Assembly (NCBI GenBank): GCA_910588775.1
Contig: CAJURH010000025.1
Span: 9,327 to 36,973, forward strand
Reading direction: 5' to 3'
Source of the DNA: an uncultured Lachnospiraceae bacterium
GTDB taxonomy: Bacteria; Bacillota; Clostridia; Lachnospirales; Lachnospiraceae
Length of the DNA: 27,647 nucleotides
Positions 24,157 to 27,647 of this stretch are shown piece after piece. Below the pieces are notes generated by a model. It saw nothing but the letters and a program-made list of their open reading frames with translations, searched no databases and was not told where the DNA came from. Within the stretch, counting starts at the first letter, position 1, and each line of letters opens with the position of its first letter. The position numbers were made by a program, and so were the translations under genes.

Positions 24157-26250
24157 TTAATTGTCTTCCCCATCCGCTATCTGACTCTGTCGGTCGGCAA
24201 TCTCCTTTTCCTGAATATCATTTGGAGCCTGCTCATAACGGGCGAATTCGTATTCAAAAATCCCGCTTCCTCCAGTCATGGAGCGAAGGTCTGTAGAATA
24301 CCCATAGATTTCCAGCATAGGCACGTCCGCCTCTACCACGGTAACGCCGCCGTGATCGGGAGTCATGCCGAGAACCCGGCCCCTACGCTTGTTCAGGTCG
24401 CCCATAACATCACCGGTGTATTTATCCGGAACGGTTACTTTCATATTTACGATGGGTTCCAAAAGCACGGGGCTGGCTTCCATGAATCCCTTCTTAAACG
24501 CCAGGATTGTGGCCATCTTAAATGCCATCTCGGAGGAGTCCACGGTGTGATAAGAACCATCGTACAGAGTGGCTTTCACTCCTACTACCGGATACGCCGC
24601 CAACGGGCCTTTCAATACAGATTCCTGCAGACCTTTTTCCACCGCCGGGAAATAATTCTTCGGCACAGCTCCGCCCACTACGATCTGCTCAAATACAAAT
24701 GGAGTCTCCAGGTCGCCGGAAGGCTCAAATTTCATCTTTACATGGCCGTACTGACCGTGACCGCCGGACTGCTTCTTATGTTTACCTTCCACATCAGAAG
24801 CTTTGCGAATGGTTTCACGGAACGGAACCTTTGGCTTATCCAGTTCAATCTCCACTTTGTAGCGTTCTTTCAGCTTACTGCTGATCACATCCAGATGTTG
24901 ATCGCCCATGCCGTAGAGAAGCGTCTGACGGTTGGCGGAATCGTTCACCGTGCGGATGGTCAGATCTTCGTCCATCATCTTGGCCAGCGCCTGGGAAATT
25001 TTATCCACATCCGCTTTATTTTTCGCTTTATAGCGTTTGTATGTATACGGCGTGGAAATCACCGTCTTAGGATACAAAATCGGATGGGCCTTGGCCGCCA
25101 GCGTATCCCCAGTGGAAGCCTTGGCCAGTTTTCCAATGGCGCCGACGTCCCCAGCGTGAAGCTCGGAAACTTCTATGGGCTTATTGCCTTCCAACACATA
25201 CAATTTACTTAATTTATCTTCTGTTTCCTTCTGCACATTGTAGAGCGCGTCGTCGTTTTTGATTACGCCAGAGCAAACTTTAATCAGAGAATATTTTCCA
25301 AGGAACGGGTCCACAATGGTCTTAAAGATATATGCAGACTTTGCTTTAGCAAAATCATAGTTAGCTTCGTAAATCTCATTGGTCTTCTGGTCCAGTCCAT
25401 TGCAGCTTCTCTGACTTGGATTGGGGAAGTACCCTACAATATCGTCCAAAAGATTGGAAACGCCCGGCAGATTCACCGGCGAACCCATGCACACAGGGAC
25501 AATGGAGCCATCCTGCACATTTAAGGCCAAAGCCGCAGAAATCTCCGCAACGGAGAACTCATCGCCCTCGAAATACCTGTCCATAAATTCTTCGCTGGTC
25601 TCCGCCACCGATTCAATCAGCGTTTCCCGGTATTTATTCAGGTATTCCTGCAGATGATCCGGTATGGGGCATTCCTCTTTCTTGCCTTTCTCTATATATT
25701 TCCGGCCTGCCTGCTTCACCACATTCACATAGCCCACAAACTTGCCGTTCTCGCGGATGGGAAAATGAAGAGGCGCAATGCGTTTGCCGTACAGCTCTGT
25801 GAGCTGCTCCACCACCTGACGGTAGCTGACGTCATCCACATCCATCTCTGTGACGAAAACCATCCGGGGCAGCTTGTATTTCTCACATATATCCCAGGCT
25901 TTCTGGGTTCCCACCTGTACGCCTGACTTACCAGATACTACGATTATGGCGGCGTCTGCGGCGCTTACTGCTTCTTCCACTTCTCCCACGAAATCGAAAT
26001 AGCCTGGCGTATCCAGTACATTGATCTTACATTTCTGCCACTCAATGGGCACAACCGTCGTGGAAATTGAAAACTTCCGCTTGATTTCCTCTTTATCAAA
26101 ATCGCTGATTGTGTTCCCATCGGTCACCTTGCCCAGACGGTTGGTGATGCCGGATAAATAAGCCATCGCTTCCACCATGCTGGTCTTTCCCGCACCGCCG
26201 TGACCCAATAGGACTACATTGCGTATTCGGTCAGTTCTGTAAACGTCCAT
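24157..26250 (-). CDS. EF-G-like translational GTPase with altered G3 and G4 motifs (697 aa)
   Basis: A paralogue type of elongation factor G with all five domains: G domain (1 to about 280), domain II, domain III (NRQTLLYGMGDQHLDVI), domain IV (QSGGHGQYGHVKMKFEP, DGSYHTVDSSEMAFKMA) and domain V (PDKYTGDVMGDLNKRRGRV). G1 is GHGGAGKT (16-23). G3 is DTPGYFDF (80-87), with Tyr in place of the catalytic His of EF-G. G4 is TEMD (134-137) instead of NKMD. It is unlikely to be the main translocase, which normally sits in the str operon; it may be a regulatory or ribosome-associated factor. The start has GGGAGG 8 nt upstream, and it has its own promoter. Confidence 0.9.
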   Translation of the reverse strand: MDVYRTDRIRNVVLLGHGGAGKTSMVEAMAYLSGITNRLGKVTDGNTISDFDKEEIKRKFSISTTVVPIEWQKCKINVLDTPGYFDFVGEVEEAVSAADAAIIVVSGKSGVQVGTQKAWDICEKYKLPRMVFVTEMDVDDVSYRQVVEQLTELYGKRIAPLHFPIRENGKFVGYVNVVKQAGRKYIEKGKKEECPIPDHLQEYLNKYRETLIESVAETSEEFMDRYFEGDEFSVAEISAALALNVQDGSIVPVCMGSPVNLPGVSNLLDDIVGYFPNPSQRSCNGLDQKTNEIYEANYDFAKAKSAYIFKTIVDPFLGKYSLIKVCSGVIKNDDALYNVQKETEDKLSKLYVLEGNKPIEVSELHAGDVGAIGKLAKASTGDTLAAKAHPILYPKTVISTPYTYKRYKAKNKADVDKISQALAKMMDEDLTIRTVNDSANRQTLLYGMGDQHLDVISSKLKERYKVEIELDKPKVPFRETIRKASDVEGKHKKQSGGHGQYGHVKMKFEPSGDLETPFVFEQIVVGGAVPKNYFPAVEKGLQESVLKGPLAAYPVVGVKATLYDGSYHTVDSSEMAFKMATILAFKKGFMEASPVLLEPIVNMKVTVPDKYTGDVMGDLNKRRGRVLGMTPDHGGVTVVEADVPMLEIYGYSTDLRSMTGGSGIFEYEFARYEQAPNDIQEKEIADRQSQIADGEDN

Positions 26251-26284
26251 ATGTAATACCTCCCTGTAAGTATGATATGTTCAT

Positions 26285-26313
26285 ATTTTACTAAAAATCC
26301 GCGATATAATCAA
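26285..26313 (-). promoter_or_regulatory. Promoter of the EF-G-like gene
   Basis: Minus-strand TTGATT (26308-26313), a 17-nt spacer, then TAAAAT (26285-26290), about 35 nt before the start codon. Confidence 0.75.
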
Positions 26314-26337
26314 GCGCTTTTATACAAATATACAAAT

Positions 26338-26363
26338 AAGCCAGAAAATACAGATTCTGGCTT
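26338..26363 (-). terminator. Terminator after the 184-residue hypothetical gene
   Basis: AAGCCAGAA/TTCTGGCTT (26338-26346 with 26355-26363) forms a perfect 9-bp stem with an 8-nt loop, directly after the stop codon. A T-rich stretch follows on the minus strand. Confidence 0.7.
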
Positions 26364-26364
26364 T

Positions 26365-26919
26365 TTAGAGAACGCGCTCGTTCGCCTCCTGGCGCATGGA
26401 TTCGTTAATCAAACTCTGGATTAGGGACACGACTGCGTCGCAGTTAATCACCGCTTCCATCAGTTCTTCCATTTCCCTCATAGAATCTATATAAAACATG
26501 TCTATGCATTTGCCGCTGTAGGCAATCGCTAGCGTTTCATTTAATACAATCCGAACCGGATAGGAAACCGTGCCGTAATCTACAAACATCATCCTATATC
26601 TGTAATGTTCTAATCCCTTTGCAGTGAGAAACACCTCATATCTGTGTTTTTCATTGTCCAGCGCCCCCAACTTTTCCTGAATATCGCCCTTTCCTTCTTC
26701 CGGGACTTGAAGCCGCCCCTCTGAATCCAATGTAAAGACGGAAAGACTTGGAAATCTTCCCATTTTTCTTGTATAAGAATGTATGGGGCCGTCGTATTCT
26801 TCAATATTTCCACGCACATATCCCCTGGTCGCTTCTTCAATCTGCTTCAAAGAATTCCGAATAATCGTCTCTGGCGGATATTTATCCAGCAATTCAAAAC
26901 AAAATGTCTCTTTATTCAT
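26365..26919 (-). CDS. Conserved-looking hypothetical protein (184 aa)
   Basis: I do not recognise the family. The protein is soluble and acidic, with no signal peptide or membrane helix. It starts with a helical part (1-35, NSLKQIEEATRGYVRGNIEE), has a central beta-rich part (55-150, including RYRMMFVDYGTVSYPVRIVLN) and ends in a long helix (150-180). GAGAGGG 7 nt before the start and good codon structure show it is real. It follows the endonuclease/phosphatase-fold gene by 24 nt on the same strand and probably shares its transcript; it is followed by a terminator. A role cannot be inferred. Confidence 0.8.
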   Translation of the reverse strand: MNKETFCFELLDKYPPETIIRNSLKQIEEATRGYVRGNIEEYDGPIHSYTRKMGRFPSLSVFTLDSEGRLQVPEEGKGDIQEKLGALDNEKHRYEVFLTAKGLEHYRYRMMFVDYGTVSYPVRIVLNETLAIAYSGKCIDMFYIDSMREMEELMEAVINCDAVVSLIQSLINESMRQEANERVL

Positions 26920-26943
26920 TTTACAACCCTCTCTTTTATCCTC

Positions 26944-27647
26944 TTATTCATCCCTTATTTCGCACATAATCGGAAAATGATCGCTAATCTTCTTGTTGGG
27001 ATGCCTGTTTTTGTCCATGAAATCCGCGCCGCTGCAAGAAGTGATGATTTGCAAGCTATCTTTGTTGAACAGACGCAGAATGTCTTTGCTTAAAATCACC
27101 TGGTCATGCATATACCACATCGGTGAATGAAGTTTCGCCTGATTCTTATAATAGGTTCCTGGCGGATATGAGAAATCTCCCATCAGGCTCCACATAGGAT
27201 TATAAAATTTTCTATATGCAACGCCGTTGACTTTTCTTGTGGACTTATCGCCTACATCCAACGTTGGCAAACCATGAAAACCATTGGCATTTAAACAGCC
27301 TCTGCTATAGGGCATTTCATTTATATCACCTATGATAATCGTTTTTTGGGACTTTATCTCGTTTTCAATCATTTCAATGTCATGCATAATCCTCTGTATA
27401 ATCGCCAGCCGCTCATCGCTGCGGTCGCCGTGCAAGTCTGTAACCAAATGAACGCAGCACAATATTAATTCATCCTGGATGATCTGCACGGAATAATATG
27501 TATCTTGAACGCCGGCCTTCATATTCACATAATTGCTCCAAATGTGGATTCTGTCACATCCCAAAGTATTGCCGTATGTCAGGCGCTGCCCGCCTGCACT
27601 CAACAAAGCGCTTAACACATCCCTGTCCGCGGCATATTCTGCCAGAA
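26944..27647 (-). CDS. Endonuclease/exonuclease/phosphatase-fold protein, N-terminus outside the window
   Basis: C-terminal 233 codons of a metal-dependent phosphodiester or phosphate-ester hydrolase of the EEP (DNase I-like) superfamily. Visible motifs in order are LCCVHL, GDINEMP (equivalent to GDFN), HDQVILS and the terminal SDHFPIM with the catalytic His. The frame is open to the right edge (codons before VLSALL read on as LAEYAADRD), so the true start lies outside and the GTG at 27618 should not be taken as the start. The substrate may be DNA, a phosphoinositide-like or a sphingomyelin-like ester; sequence alone does not decide. The hypothetical gene follows by 24 nt. Confidence 0.85.
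   Translation of the reverse strand, partial: LAEYAADRDVLSALLSAGGQRLTYGNTLGCDRIHIWSNYVNMKAGVQDTYYSVQIIQDELILCCVHLVTDLHGDRSDERLAIIQRIMHDIEMIENEIKSQKTIIIGDINEMPYSRGCLNANGFHGLPTLDVGDKSTRKVNGVAYRKFYNPMWSLMGDFSYPPGTYYKNQAKLHSPMWYMHDQVILSKDILRLFNKDSLQIITSCSGADFMDKNRHPNKKISDHFPIMCEIRDE

Noticed and set aside
24067..25212. Long plus-strand open frame (381 codons)
   Set aside because: It mirrors the EF-G-like gene, has no family resemblance and is rich in His/Phe/Ile as antisense frames often are.

Overview
The window looks like chromosomal DNA of a gut-type anaerobic clostridium, most likely Lachnospiraceae. Pointers are strong AGGAGG ribosome binding sites, a [4Fe-4S]/tungstopterin aldehyde oxidoreductase, an ECF sigma factor paired with a DUF4179 protein, RqcH, a sulfur/selenium-handling operon and a cobalamin nucleotide-loop operon. 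The genus is inference. I see no phage, IS element, CRISPR array or rRNA. Both edges cut genes.

Region 1 (1-6396) is a divergent catabolic-type locus. A LysR regulator (minus) sits beside a plus-strand operon for a four-cluster ferredoxin subunit and a 725-residue AOR-family oxidoreductase. Downstream of the regulator on the minus strand, an MFS transporter and an NAD-type short-chain dehydrogenase (cut by the left edge) follow their own promoter. Inverted repeats lie at both the MFS promoter and the ferredoxin-AOR promoter. A bidirectional terminator separates this locus from the next.

Region 2 (6398-13450, minus) is a six-gene operon that mixes families seldom found together: a solute-binding lipoprotein with a large extra N-terminal domain, two MalF/MalG-type permeases, a HlyD-type adaptor, a MacB/FtsX-type permease and a VanY-type D,D-carboxypeptidase. 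No ATPase is encoded here. Three TTAGA repeats spaced 11 bp apart precede the operon, as at promoters activated by OmpR/PhoB-family response regulators.

Region 3 (13495-17277) holds rqcH (ribosome quality control) with a clear promoter and terminator, an ECF sigma factor with its probable membrane anti-sigma partner (DUF4179), and a tRNA-Leu(CAA) gene on the minus strand.

Region 4 (17499-20466, minus) is a sulfur/selenium mobilisation operon: cysteine desulfurase, YedE-type transporter, TusA-like carrier and DUF3343 carrier. A structured leader precedes the TusA-like gene and two inverted repeats lie at the desulfurase promoter.

Region 5 (20511-23979, minus) is a tightly packed cobalamin nucleotide-loop operon: cobT, cobU, cobS, a second short CobU-like gene and a CobC-type phosphatase. 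I see no cobalamin riboswitch. Region 6 (24092-27647, minus) carries an EF-G-like GTPase with altered G3 and G4 motifs, an unrecognised 184-residue protein, and the C-terminal part of an endonuclease/exonuclease/phosphatase-fold protein cut by the right edge.
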